9,730 nt of DNA. Origin: JACQNR01 sp049515175 (GTDB taxonomy: Bacteria > Acidobacteriota > Terriglobia > UBA7540). The notes under the pieces are model-generated. The model saw only the letters and a list, made by a program, of their open reading frames with translations. It ran no database searches and had not been told where the DNA came from. How positions within the stretch are numbered: position 1 is the first letter of the stretch; each line of letters opens with the position of its first letter. The DNA is taken from NCBI GenBank assembly GCA_049515175.1, contig JBEKUI010000185.1:1-9730 (forward strand), read 5' to 3'. This document shows positions 1 to 7,817 of the stretch, in pieces. Position numbers and translations under genes: made by a program.

Positions 1-567
1 CTCCGCCGCTTGGTGCACGAGACGGCGCCCGACCGCAGCGTTCCCCTCGTCGTCAGCCGTGCCGGTCAAACCAAAACCCTGACCGCGAAGATCGAGCCGC
101 ACCCTGAGAGTGCATTTGCTTTCGGGGGCGTTCCGGTTCCGTCTGCCATGCCTCACGTCGAAATGCCGAAGTTTAATGTATTCGTGGCGCATCAGGGCGC
201 GAGGCTGGGAATCTCCGCCGACGAACTCACACCGCAGCTCGCGGCTTTCTTTGGCGTCAAGCAGGGCAAGGGTGTCCTGGTGCGCGAGGTGACGGTCGGC
301 AGCGCCGCAGAGAAGGCGGGGCTGAAAGCCGGTGACGTGATCGTCGTCCTGGACGGCAAGGAGATCGCCAGCGTGGGCAAGCTGCGCCGCGCGTTGGCGG
401 GAGAAAAGGAGCAGACCGAAAAGCGCAAAGTCGCGCTCACCATCGTGCGCGACAAGCGTGAGCAGACGCTGAGCGTCGAGCTGGACCCGGCCCAGCAGAC
501 CGGGCCTCACCCCTTTATGCGCGCCGAACTGGGATTTGATCCCGAGGAGATGCGAGAGATGGCGTAG
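1..567 (+). CDS. PDZ-domain protein, 5' partial, ends at an in-frame TAG
   Basis: The frame is open from base 1, so the true start lies upstream; the TTG at 10 is not a credible start. There are 188 codons before TAG 565-567. Residues 1-33 look like the end of a first PDZ domain (last strands, SRAGQTKTLTAKIEP). A low-complexity linker follows. A clear second PDZ domain spans about residues 67-161, with LGISADEL, GVLVREVTVGSAAEKAGLKAGDVI and a final strand VALTIVRDKREQTL. This is the HtrA/DegP style of PDZ, which binds C-terminal or hydrophobic peptides, usually in the envelope. No protease catalytic residues are visible, but an upstream protease domain could be outside the window. The same frame stays open after the TAG for a coiled-coil tail, so this gene may be cut short by a nonsense change. 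I am sure of the PDZ call, and unsure of the protein's overall role and true C-terminus. Confidence 0.85.
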   Translation, partial: LRRLVHETAPDRSVPLVVSRAGQTKTLTAKIEPHPESAFAFGGVPVPSAMPHVEMPKFNVFVAHQGARLGISADELTPQLAAFFGVKQGKGVLVREVTVGSAAEKAGLKAGDVIVVLDGKEIASVGKLRRALAGEKEQTEKRKVALTIVRDKREQTLSVELDPAQQTGPHPFMRAELGFDPEEMREMA

Positions 568-765
568 GAAGCGCGCGCCCAGGCCCAGGAATTCGCCGAC
601 GAGCAGCGCGAGTTCCGGCTCGACCAGAAACAGTTGCAGCAGGAAATGCAGGAACTGCAAAAGCAGATGCCCGAACTCCAGGAGCTTCAGAAGCAAATGC
701 CGGAACTCGAGAAGGAGATCAAACGCAATCTGGGCGGGGCGACCGTCAACCTCGAGACGATCTAG
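568..765 (+). pseudogene. Coiled-coil C-terminal tail of the PDZ gene, beyond the amber codon
   Basis: Directly after TAG 565-567 the same frame runs on for 65 sense codons to a second TAG at 763-765. The encoded peptide is almost all charged and Gln/Leu/Met (EARAQAQEFADEQREF, then QLQQEMQELQKQMPEL), typical of an alpha-helical coiled coil, and ends in a short GGATVNLETI tail. It continues the helix-like PEEMREMA that precedes the first TAG. One base change (TAG to CAG, GAG or AAG) would join the two parts into one protein of at least 254 residues in the window. I see no convincing ribosome binding site for independent translation. It is either the stranded 3' part of a gene with a nonsense mutation, the result of a base-call error, or a tail reached by readthrough. 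Confidence 0.6.
649..708 (+). repeat. Two tandem 30-bp units encoding the same ten residues
   Basis: Bases 649-678 and 679-708 both encode QELQKQMPEL. The two copies differ at five third-codon positions (GAA/GAG, CTG/CTT, CAA/CAG, CAG/CAA, CCC/CCG) and at no amino acid. This is an old in-frame duplication inside the coiled-coil tail, kept the same at protein level. Confidence 0.85.
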
Positions 766-791
766 TTTTGTGCGGACCAATCCTGTGGTTG

Positions 792-826
792 AAAGGGGCG
801 ATTCACGAATCGCCCCTTTATTTTTT
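792..826 (+). terminator. Rho-independent terminator of the PDZ gene
   Basis: The arms 792-803 (AAAGGGGCGATT) and 808-819 (AATCGCCCCTTT) are perfect 12-bp complements around a CACG loop, followed by A and then six T (821-826). It lies 27 bases after the second TAG (763-765) and 225 after the first, so it fits the longer reading frame as the original gene end. In the other direction the stem is followed by only about three T, so it would be a weaker terminator for the convergent permease gene ending at 870. Confidence 0.92.
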
Positions 827-869
827 CCGGGCGTCTGAGGGGGCGCCAGCGTTTGCGCCTCTTCCAGGA

Positions 870-2228
870 TTACACCAGAAGGAACTGCACGACGAAAAGC
901 GCGGCAAACACATAGGTGAGGAGCGGACACTCGCGGCCGCGGCCGGTGGCGAGCTTGGCCACGGCGTAGGAAATGAATCCGAAGGCGATTCCCGACGCCA
1001 CGCTGAACGTCAGCGGAATTCCAACCAGTGTCAGGAACGCGGGAAGGTATTCGGTAGGGTCTTCCCACGGCAGATCCTTCACAATCTTGAGCATCATCGC
1101 CCCCACCACAATCAGAGCGGGCGCGAGCGTGGGATAGCGAAGGATCGGATGCCCAGAGACGTCGGTGCCCACCGCCACTCCCCCGCCGATCATCGCCGCC
1201 AGCGGACTGAAGAACATCGCCAGCAGGAGCAGCGCGCCGGTCACCACATTGGCGAGGCCGGTGCGCGCGCCGTCCGAGACGCCGGCCGCTGACTCGATGT
1301 AACAGGTCACCGTGGAAGTTCCGAGCGCGGCGCCGAGCGTCGTCCCTGCGGCGTCAGCGAAAAGAGCTTTCCCCGAGCGCGGAAGCCTGCCCTGCTTCAA
1401 CAGTCCTGCCTGCTGGCCGACGCCCACGAGCGTCCCCACCGTGTCGAAGAGCGCCAGGTAGAGAAGCACGAACACCGTCGTCGCCAGTGTGGCAAGATGG
1501 ACGTGCAGAAGCCCGCGCAGATCGAACTTCCAAAACGTTGGAGCGAGTTGAAAATCCGTGGAGAAGATCCCGTGGTAATGGACCAGGCCGAATCCGGCGG
1601 CAATGGCGGTAGTGGTCAGGATGCCCAGCAGGATGGCCCCACGGATGCGGTAGGCGAGCAACACGATCATGATCAGCAACCCGAGGATGCTGACCAGGGC
1701 CACCGGCTGGCGGAAATCTCCAAGGCGCACGAGCGTGGAAGGGCTGGAGACGATGAGGTTCCCGTATTCCAGACCGATCAGTGTGATGAACAGTCCGATG
1801 CCTGCCGCAATGCCGGTCTTGAGTGAATTGGGGATGGAATCGATAATCTTCGATCGCAGGCCGGAGAGGGTGAGCGCGATGAAGAACAGTCCCGCGACCA
1901 GGACGGCGGCGAGCGCTTGCTGCCACGTCAGGCCGAAGCCGAGCGGCACGGCGCCACACAACGTAAAGACGAAGAAGAAGTTCTCTCCCATCCCGGGCGC
2001 CAGCGCCACCGGGTAATTGGCGAGCACCCCCATCAGGAAGGTCGCCAGCGCCGACGCGAGGCAGGTGGCATACATCACGGCGCGGAAATCCATCCCCGCC
2101 TGCGAGAGCACGCCAGGGTTCACGAAGATGATGTACGACATCGCCAGAAACGTGGTGATGCCGCCAAGCACCTCCCGCTGGACCGTCGTGTTGTTAGCTT
2201 GAAGCTGGAAGAACTCGGTGAGGCGCAT
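870..2228 (-). CDS. NCS2 family purine permease, AzgA/GhxP type (guanine/hypoxanthine-like)
   Basis: This 452-residue polytopic inner-membrane protein is of normal length for the AzgA branch of the NCS2 nucleobase transporters, which import purine bases (adenine, guanine, hypoxanthine) with protons. Family marks seen in order: VQREVLGGITTFLAMSYIIF (about 16-35), ANYPVALAPGMG (70-81), SKIIDSIPNSLKTGIAAGIG (126-145), ALFDTVGTLVGVG (259-271) and GTSTVTCYIESAAGV (303-317). Asp262 and Glu312 sit in the substrate- and proton-site motifs of this family. About 12-14 hydrophobic segments are present. The stretch GMGENFFFVFT (79-89) differs from the GMG(L/I)NAYF-like form common in characterised members. 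The start is ATG; the Shine-Dalgarno match is poor because the upstream bases are a short-repeat cluster. The gene stands alone, 122 bases downstream of the EVE gene on the same strand. The exact substrate cannot be told from sequence alone. Confidence 0.92.
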   Translation of the reverse strand: MRLTEFFQLQANNTTVQREVLGGITTFLAMSYIIFVNPGVLSQAGMDFRAVMYATCLASALATFLMGVLANYPVALAPGMGENFFFVFTLCGAVPLGFGLTWQQALAAVLVAGLFFIALTLSGLRSKIIDSIPNSLKTGIAAGIGLFITLIGLEYGNLIVSSPSTLVRLGDFRQPVALVSILGLLIMIVLLAYRIRGAILLGILTTTAIAAGFGLVHYHGIFSTDFQLAPTFWKFDLRGLLHVHLATLATTVFVLLYLALFDTVGTLVGVGQQAGLLKQGRLPRSGKALFADAAGTTLGAALGTSTVTCYIESAAGVSDGARTGLANVVTGALLLLAMFFSPLAAMIGGGVAVGTDVSGHPILRYPTLAPALIVVGAMMLKIVKDLPWEDPTEYLPAFLTLVGIPLTFSVASGIAFGFISYAVAKLATGRGRECPLLTYVFAALFVVQFLLV

Positions 2229-2231
2229 GGG

Positions 2232-2259
2232 GAATTGTGAATTCTGAATGGTGAATTAA
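2232..2259. repeat. Four degenerate 7-bp tandem units next to the permease start codon
   Basis: On the plus strand the units are GAATTGT, GAATTCT, GAATGGT and GAATTAA, each starting GAAT, at 2232, 2239, 2246 and 2253. The cluster begins three bases upstream of the permease ATG (2226-2228, minus strand) and takes the place of a normal ribosome binding site. Confidence 0.7.
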
Positions 2260-2282
2260 GAGCGCCGTTTGCTCGTTGTTAA
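2254..2282 (-). promoter_or_regulatory. Possible sigma-70 promoter for the permease gene
   Basis: On the minus strand TTAACA (2282-2277, five of six to the -35 consensus) is followed after 17 bases by TTAATT (2259-2254, only three of six to the -10). The -10 would lie in the last unit of the 7-bp repeat cluster and give a leader of roughly 20 bases. The spacing is right but the -10 is weak, so this is a guess. Confidence 0.28.
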
Positions 2283-2350
2283 GGATACACCGTTTGAGGA
2301 GCGCCTTCAGCCTCCTGTTGACTGTCATCAGGGCGTTTCACGAACCATCC

Positions 2351-2821
2351 CTACGTTGAATCCATCAATCTTCGAAGTGCTTCGGCTTGCCCGGGATTCT
2401 TGCGCAGGATTATACGCCGCAGGCGCGCAAATTCATCCGAATCGATTCTCTGCACGGTGCCGCGCCCGCGCTGGGGGCTGAAGGCGAGAATGTGGTCGAG
2501 GTCCGGACGGCGGGTAAGGGGGTTGGTGAGGCGGATGGCCTGGCGCGGCGGGCAGAAATCGAGCAGCGACCCCAGGCCCACGTCGCGCCCGTCAGAAGCG
2601 GCCTGCGCTAAACCTACGACTTGCTTGCGGTCCACCTCGTAGCAGAGGAAGAGGTCGCCGCGTTTCACTTCCTCGCGCAGGTAGCGCAGGCTCGAGGCGC
2701 TGCGAATCCAGCCCTCGTCGCCGAGCGGGTAAACGCCCCGCGTGCGCGCCCGGAAGTATTCATCAAACTCCCAGCCGCGCTTGGTGTTGATTTTGAAGAC
2801 CCAAACCTTGTATCGAGCCAT
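2351..2821 (-). CDS. Small EVE/PUA-like domain protein
   Basis: This 156-residue soluble protein has no signal peptide. The N-terminus (MARYKVWVFKINTKRG), the central GDLFLCYEVDRKQVVGLAQA (about 55-74) and the late RGTVQRIDSDEFARL (about 120-134) follow the order of an EVE domain: an opening strand, a 'GD-x-hydrophobic-Y' strand with a following hydrophobic G-(I/L)-A strand, then a basic motif before the closing helix. EVE and related PUA-fold domains bind RNA or modified DNA bases. The target of this one is unknown. It is the last gene behind serA, 65 bases away, and is probably co-transcribed with it. The ATG and next two codons lie inside an 8-bp repeat unit, and no good Shine-Dalgarno is seen; no other internal ATG is available before residue 153. 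It ends in TAG. That it is a real gene is fairly safe; the EVE label is moderate, with ASCH or another PUA relative as alternatives. Confidence 0.65.
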   Translation of the reverse strand: MARYKVWVFKINTKRGWEFDEYFRARTRGVYPLGDEGWIRSASSLRYLREEVKRGDLFLCYEVDRKQVVGLAQAASDGRDVGLGSLLDFCPPRQAIRLTNPLTRRPDLDHILAFSPQRGRGTVQRIDSDEFARLRRIILRKNPGQAEALRRLMDST

Positions 2822-2885
2822 CGGGTGATTGAGTCATCGGGCCATCCTTAAGATCCCCGAAATGGCTCAATGGCTCGATGGCTCG
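2813..2885. repeat. Inverted clusters of degenerate 8-bp units between serA and the EVE gene
   Basis: The left cluster (2813-2844) reads TCGAGCCA, TCGGGTGA, TTGAGTCA, TCGGGCCA. The right cluster (2862-2885) is the opposite orientation: ATGGCTCA, ATGGCTCG, ATGGCTCG. A perfect 10-bp inverted repeat links 2814-2823 with 2876-2885 (CGAGCCATCG and its complement). The right cluster ends one base short of the serA stop codon (2887-2889). The left cluster contains the EVE gene start codon (2819-2821). A minus-strand transcript could fold here and cover that start codon. There is no T-tract, so this is not a standard terminator. Confidence 0.7.
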
Positions 2886-2886
2886 C

Positions 2887-4470
<1,584 letters not shown>

Positions 4471-4515
4471 GATGATTCCTGGGCAAGAGCGTAGAGTGTT
4501 ATGCCCCCACAGAGT

Positions 4516-5676
4516 CTAGTTGGCAAGTCGCAAATAAGCTTCCTGAGCCGCGCGCACGCCGCGGCCGAGTTCCACCTTCTGCCCCAGCTTCACCAGCGCC
4601 ACTTCCAGCGCGGCGACGATGGCGAACAGGTCCGGCATGTCGTAGTAGCCGAGGTGGGCGAGACGGAAGATATGGCCTTTCATCGATCCCTGGCCGTTGG
4701 CCACGATCGCGCCGAAGCGGTTCCGCAGTTCTTTGATGATGGCGCCCGAATCCATGCCCTCCGGCGCGCAGACGGCGGTGGCGGCGTTGGCGGGTGAAGA
4801 GGCCGCGAAGAGTTTCAGCCCCAGCGCCTGGACGGCCTCGCGCGTTGCCGCCGCGAGCAAGGCGGCGTTGGCAATCAGGTTCTCGCGCCCGATTTCTTTC
4901 ACGTACTGGAGCGCGGCGTGCAGGCTGATCACCAGCGTCGTTGCCGGGGTGTAGGCCGTTTCGCCTTTCACCTGATTCTTCCGCTCCTTGGCAAAGTCGA
5001 AATAGAAGCGCGGCAGCTTGGCCTTGGCAATCATGCCCCACGCTTTTTCGCTGACGCTCAGGAAGGCCAGCCCGGGCGGAATCATCACCGCCTTCTGTGA
5101 GCCGCCAATCACAATGTCCAATCCCCATTCGTCGGGCCGCAGATCGGTCGTGCCGAGGCCCGTGATGGCATCCACCACCAGGCAGGTCTCGGGGTAATTC
5201 TTCACCGCCTCCGCCAGCAACTGGACATCGTTCATCACTGCCGTGGAAGTTTCCGTCGCCTGAATGTACACGGCGCGAAAGGGCCCGCCGGTCGCGAGTT
5301 TCTGCTTCATCGCCGCGACATCCACCGGTTGGCCGTAAGGTGTCTCGACTTTCACGGCCTCAATCCCGTAAGCCTGCGCCAGGCTCAGCCAGCGCTCGCC
5401 GAATTTTCCCGCCGTGCCCACCAGGATGCGCTCGCCCGGCGAGATGAGATTGGACAGCGAACCTTCCATGGCGCCGGTGCCGGAACTGGCAAAAATCAGG
5501 ACATCGTTCGTGGTCTGGAAGTAGTACTTCAGCAGCTCGAGTGTCTCCGCCATGATCTTGCGGAATGCTTCCGTGCGGTGATGGACGTTGGCCGCCGTCA
5601 GAGTGCGTGCCTGCGCTTCCATCAACAGAGGAGTGGGGCCGGGAGTAAAGAGTCTTTGCTTGATGATTCCTGGCAT
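4516..5676 (-). CDS. Class V aminotransferase, alanine-glyoxylate / serine-pyruvate type
   Basis: A cytosolic PLP enzyme of 386 residues, the usual length for the AGT/SPT group of class V (fold type I) aminotransferases. Seen: N-terminal FTPGPTPL (10-17), HHRTEAF (32-38), SSGTGAMEG for phosphate and ring binding (64-72), Asp169 in VVDAITGLG to hold the pyridine nitrogen, the Schiff-base Lys195 in GGSQK, and Arg338 in FRLAHLGY for the substrate carboxylate. Known members move amino groups between alanine, serine, glyoxylate and pyruvate; some archaeal relatives (the MJ0959 type) also serve as phosphoserine aminotransferase. Because serA follows at 45 bases, a role in making phosphoserine, or in joining glycine/glyoxylate and serine metabolism, is likely but inferred. 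The start ATG has AGGAAG seven bases upstream (5689-5684) and a good promoter about 100 bases ahead. It ends in TAG. Confidence 0.9.
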   Translation of the reverse strand: MPGIIKQRLFTPGPTPLLMEAQARTLTAANVHHRTEAFRKIMAETLELLKYYFQTTNDVLIFASSGTGAMEGSLSNLISPGERILVGTAGKFGERWLSLAQAYGIEAVKVETPYGQPVDVAAMKQKLATGGPFRAVYIQATETSTAVMNDVQLLAEAVKNYPETCLVVDAITGLGTTDLRPDEWGLDIVIGGSQKAVMIPPGLAFLSVSEKAWGMIAKAKLPRFYFDFAKERKNQVKGETAYTPATTLVISLHAALQYVKEIGRENLIANAALLAAATREAVQALGLKLFAASSPANAATAVCAPEGMDSGAIIKELRNRFGAIVANGQGSMKGHIFRLAHLGYYDMPDLFAIVAALEVALVKLGQKVELGRGVRAAQEAYLRLAN

Positions 5677-5778
5677 GAATTCGCTTCCTGCTTTGAAGGA
5701 TGTGCTTCGGAGGAGGCCTATCGGGCGGACCGCGTGGCGGAATACAAGAAGTCCCAGCCTTTCAAGCCGAAGCTATTC

Positions 5779-5807
5779 AGTCTAGGAGATGGCAGCGGGA
5801 TTGTCAA
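5779..5807 (-). promoter_or_regulatory. Sigma-70-type promoter of the aminotransferase-serA operon
   Basis: On the minus strand a perfect -35 TTGACA (5807-5802) is followed by a 17-base spacer and TAGACT (5784-5779, four of six to the -10). Transcription would begin near 5772, giving a leader of about 95 bases before the ATG at 5676. I recognise no riboswitch or T-box in that leader. The promoter starts 24 bases beyond the end of the isochorismatase-like gene, which supports a new transcription unit here. Confidence 0.7.
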
Positions 5808-5830
5808 ACCTCCCGCGAGGCCGCAAATCC

Positions 5831-6688
5831 TCATCGCAGGGCGCGGAGAACTTCTTCGCTCAGCGTGGTCGGGCACCAGTACTTTTCAATGTACTGGACG
5901 ACCAGTTCCGTGCCCTGGTCGTGAGACACGAACGGCCGGTCCTTGGAATCGTACATCGTATCGGTGAGGTCGCGCACCAGGACGCAGGCCATTCCCCAAT
6001 TCGTCATCTGCCTGATGGCGAAGGAGCGATTCAGGATGCACATGTTCGTGTGCACGCCCATGATGAGAAGGTTCTTGATGGGCCGCGGCTGGAGGACGCT
6101 GTAGATTTCGGTGCCGCTGTCCGAGATGAGGTCGGGTTCGCCGATGGGGATCGCCGCGTGCTGGCGTGTCCAGGCGATGTGGACCTTGTCGCCAGGCGTG
6201 TCGCAGCCTTCGTCAGAATCGTCAATGGGCAGGGCCGGAGAGTTCAGACCGAGGCCGGGAGGCGGCGTCACGCGAGGCGCCTGGAGAGCTCGCTGGCGCT
6301 GGGGGTAATCCTTGTAGAACTCCATTGTGTCGGAGGGAGCGTGAATAATCAGGATGCCGCGCGCCCGGGCGGCATTCACCAGCGGCGCCATGCGCTGCGC
6401 CAGCGGCCCCACGCGTCGCGCCGCGCCCGAGCACCAATGGTTGTCCCACATGTCGCAAATCAGCAGCGCGGTCTCGCCCGGCGTGAAGTCCTTTTCAAAA
6501 TTGACTTCCTGCCAGCGATCGCTGCCCTTGAAGGGCTCAACCCGGGTTCGGAGCCGCAAGCGGAAGGGAGAGGCGGCTGCGGCTTGGTCCCCGGCCCGCA
6601 CGACGGCGGAAGCACACGCAAGGAGGACGACAAGCGCCGCAGCAATGTGGCGGAGAACTGGGCTGTGAATTTCCATCCGGCGTTCCAT
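5831..6688 (-). CDS. Secreted isochorismatase-family (cysteine hydrolase fold) protein
   Basis: With the ATG at 6688 the protein has 285 residues. A signal peptide is clear: basic n-region (MERRMEIHSPVLRH), hydrophobic core IAAALVVLLACASAVV, and a cleavage site after VRA at about 32, so it is exported. The isochorismatase fold follows: LLICDMWDNHWC (75-86) with the probable catalytic Asp79, MAPLVNAARARGILIIHAPS (100-119), and MGVHTNMCILNRS (210-222) with the nucleophile Cys217. VRDLTDTMYD (238-247) and YIEKYWCPT (266-274) are C-terminal blocks I associate with exported members of this family. The canonical Lys before 'SAF' is not evident; the matching segment reads SDSGTEIYSVL. The substrate is unknown (nicotinamide- or isochorismate-like hydrolysis are only fold-level analogies). 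Start choice: GGAAGGGG (6707-6700) lies 11 bases before ATG 6688 and 8 before GTG 6691; other in-frame starts are GTG 6721, ATG 6709 and ATG 6676. The gene follows mscS closely and is probably co-transcribed with it. Confidence 0.82.
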   Translation of the reverse strand: MERRMEIHSPVLRHIAAALVVLLACASAVVRAGDQAAAASPFRLRLRTRVEPFKGSDRWQEVNFEKDFTPGETALLICDMWDNHWCSGAARRVGPLAQRMAPLVNAARARGILIIHAPSDTMEFYKDYPQRQRALQAPRVTPPPGLGLNSPALPIDDSDEGCDTPGDKVHIAWTRQHAAIPIGEPDLISDSGTEIYSVLQPRPIKNLLIMGVHTNMCILNRSFAIRQMTNWGMACVLVRDLTDTMYDSKDRPFVSHDQGTELVVQYIEKYWCPTTLSEEVLRALR

Positions 6689-6725
6689 CACGATTTTCGC
6701 CCCTTCCATCTGCTGCCGCACGAGG

Positions 6726-7817
6726 TCACGGCTCCAAATTCTTGGGTGGCGGTTCGTCGGCGGCTCGTGCCTTGGTGTCCAACTGAATGACCTGCGTCGG
6801 GAACGGCATCTCGATTCCCTCCGCTTCGAATCGTTTGAGAATGCGCTTGCGCAGCTCGCTCTGGACGGGAAACTGGTCGGTGAACTGGCGCACCTGGACG
6901 ATGAGCGAGAAATCCAGCGACGACGAGCCGAAGCCGGGAATGAACCTCAGCAAGGGGGCCGGCTCGGCCAGCAGCCCATCGAGCCGATCGCGAATTGCAC
7001 CCTCCACCACTTCGAGCAGGACGCTCTCGACGCGCGCCGGATCGGTGCCGTAGGCCACGCTGACGGGCATCACGTAAGACATGCGGGATTCCGGCAGAGA
7101 GTAATTGGTGATGATCGCCTTGGAGAGAGTGGAATTGGGGATTACAACGTAATTGTTGGCCAGGGTTCGCAGGACGGTGGAACGCCAGCCGACGCGCGTG
7201 ACAAAGCCTTCCTGGCCGCCGTCGAGCTTGATGTAATCGCCGGGACTGACGGGGCGGTCGGCGACGATGTAAAGCCCGGCGAAGAAATTGCTCAGCGTCT
7301 CCTGCAGGGCGAGCGCCACCGCCACGCTGCCCACTCCCAGCGTCGTCCAGACGGCAGTCAGCGAGATGCCCAGGTTCTCCAACAGAATGATGACCGCCAG
7401 CACGGCAAACAGCGCGCGGATCAGGAACGCGGCGGGCTGGGCCACCTGTTCCATGTGCGGCTCGCGCTGCCCCAGGCGGCGCAGGAACAGGATCACGACC
7501 TTGGCCGGGAAGTAGAAGAGAATCAGAATGAGGAGTGCGAAAATCAGCTTGGCCCCGATGCGCTCGTACTGGTGCGGCAAGGTCAGGAGTTCCATGCCCG
7601 TGTAAAGCGCCGCCAGCAAGAGCAGGGGCAGCGGCAGCGACTCGAGGAGAGCAAAGAAGAGTTCGCCCCAGGTGCCCTTGAGCTTTCTGGTCCAGTGGCG
7701 GAGAATCCGGCTGAGGACGAATCCAACCACCAGCGCCACGACTAACATCACGGCGATGGCCAGCGTCGAAATGACGGTGGCGGTTACATGAAAGGTCTGG
7801 GCCAAATCCTGAATCAT
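6726..7817 (-). CDS. MscS-family small-conductance mechanosensitive channel
   Basis: An inner-membrane channel of 363 residues that opens under membrane tension and releases solutes during osmotic downshock. Hydrophobic segments are seen at about 12-36, 60-80, 88-113, 130-150 and 152-186, i.e. two more than E. coli MscS, as in longer family members. The pore helix and the start of the beta domain are plain: GVGSVAVALALQETLSNFF (161-179), then AGLYIVADRPVSPGDYIKL (180-198), with VGWRSTVLRTLANNYVVIPN (209-228) in the beta domain. An alpha/beta C-terminal part runs to about 345, with a short charged tail. I chose ATG 7817 because GAGG lies seven bases upstream (7828-7825); a TTG start at 7868 would add 17 residues with no family support. 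The stop lies 37 bases before the chosen start of the isochorismatase-like gene, so the two are likely one unit. Confidence 0.93.
   Translation of the reverse strand: MIQDLAQTFHVTATVISTLAIAVMLVVALVVGFVLSRILRHWTRKLKGTWGELFFALLESLPLPLLLLAALYTGMELLTLPHQYERIGAKLIFALLILILFYFPAKVVILFLRRLGQREPHMEQVAQPAAFLIRALFAVLAVIILLENLGISLTAVWTTLGVGSVAVALALQETLSNFFAGLYIVADRPVSPGDYIKLDGGQEGFVTRVGWRSTVLRTLANNYVVIPNSTLSKAIITNYSLPESRMSYVMPVSVAYGTDPARVESVLLEVVEGAIRDRLDGLLAEPAPLLRFIPGFGSSSLDFSLIVQVRQFTDQFPVQSELRKRILKRFEAEGIEMPFPTQVIQLDTKARAADEPPPKNLEP

Noticed and set aside
565..765. TAG as pyrrolysine or a general codon reassignment
   Set aside because: TAG ends other genes in this window (EVE protein, aminotransferase) and the tail itself, and no pyrrolysine gene is visible.
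536..838. 100-codon plus-strand frame overlapping the coiled-coil tail
   Set aside because: An Arg/Ser-rich peptide in the +1 frame of the tail that runs through the terminator; an artefact of the repeated codons.
5677..5772. Riboswitch in the aminotransferase leader
   Set aside because: The leader is only about 95 bases and I could not find a known glycine, SAM or T-box core or a terminator hairpin in it.
5789..6790. 333-codon plus-strand open frame opposite the isochorismatase-like gene
   Set aside because: The opposite strand has a signal peptide and family motifs; this frame has low-complexity Arg/His/Ala composition.
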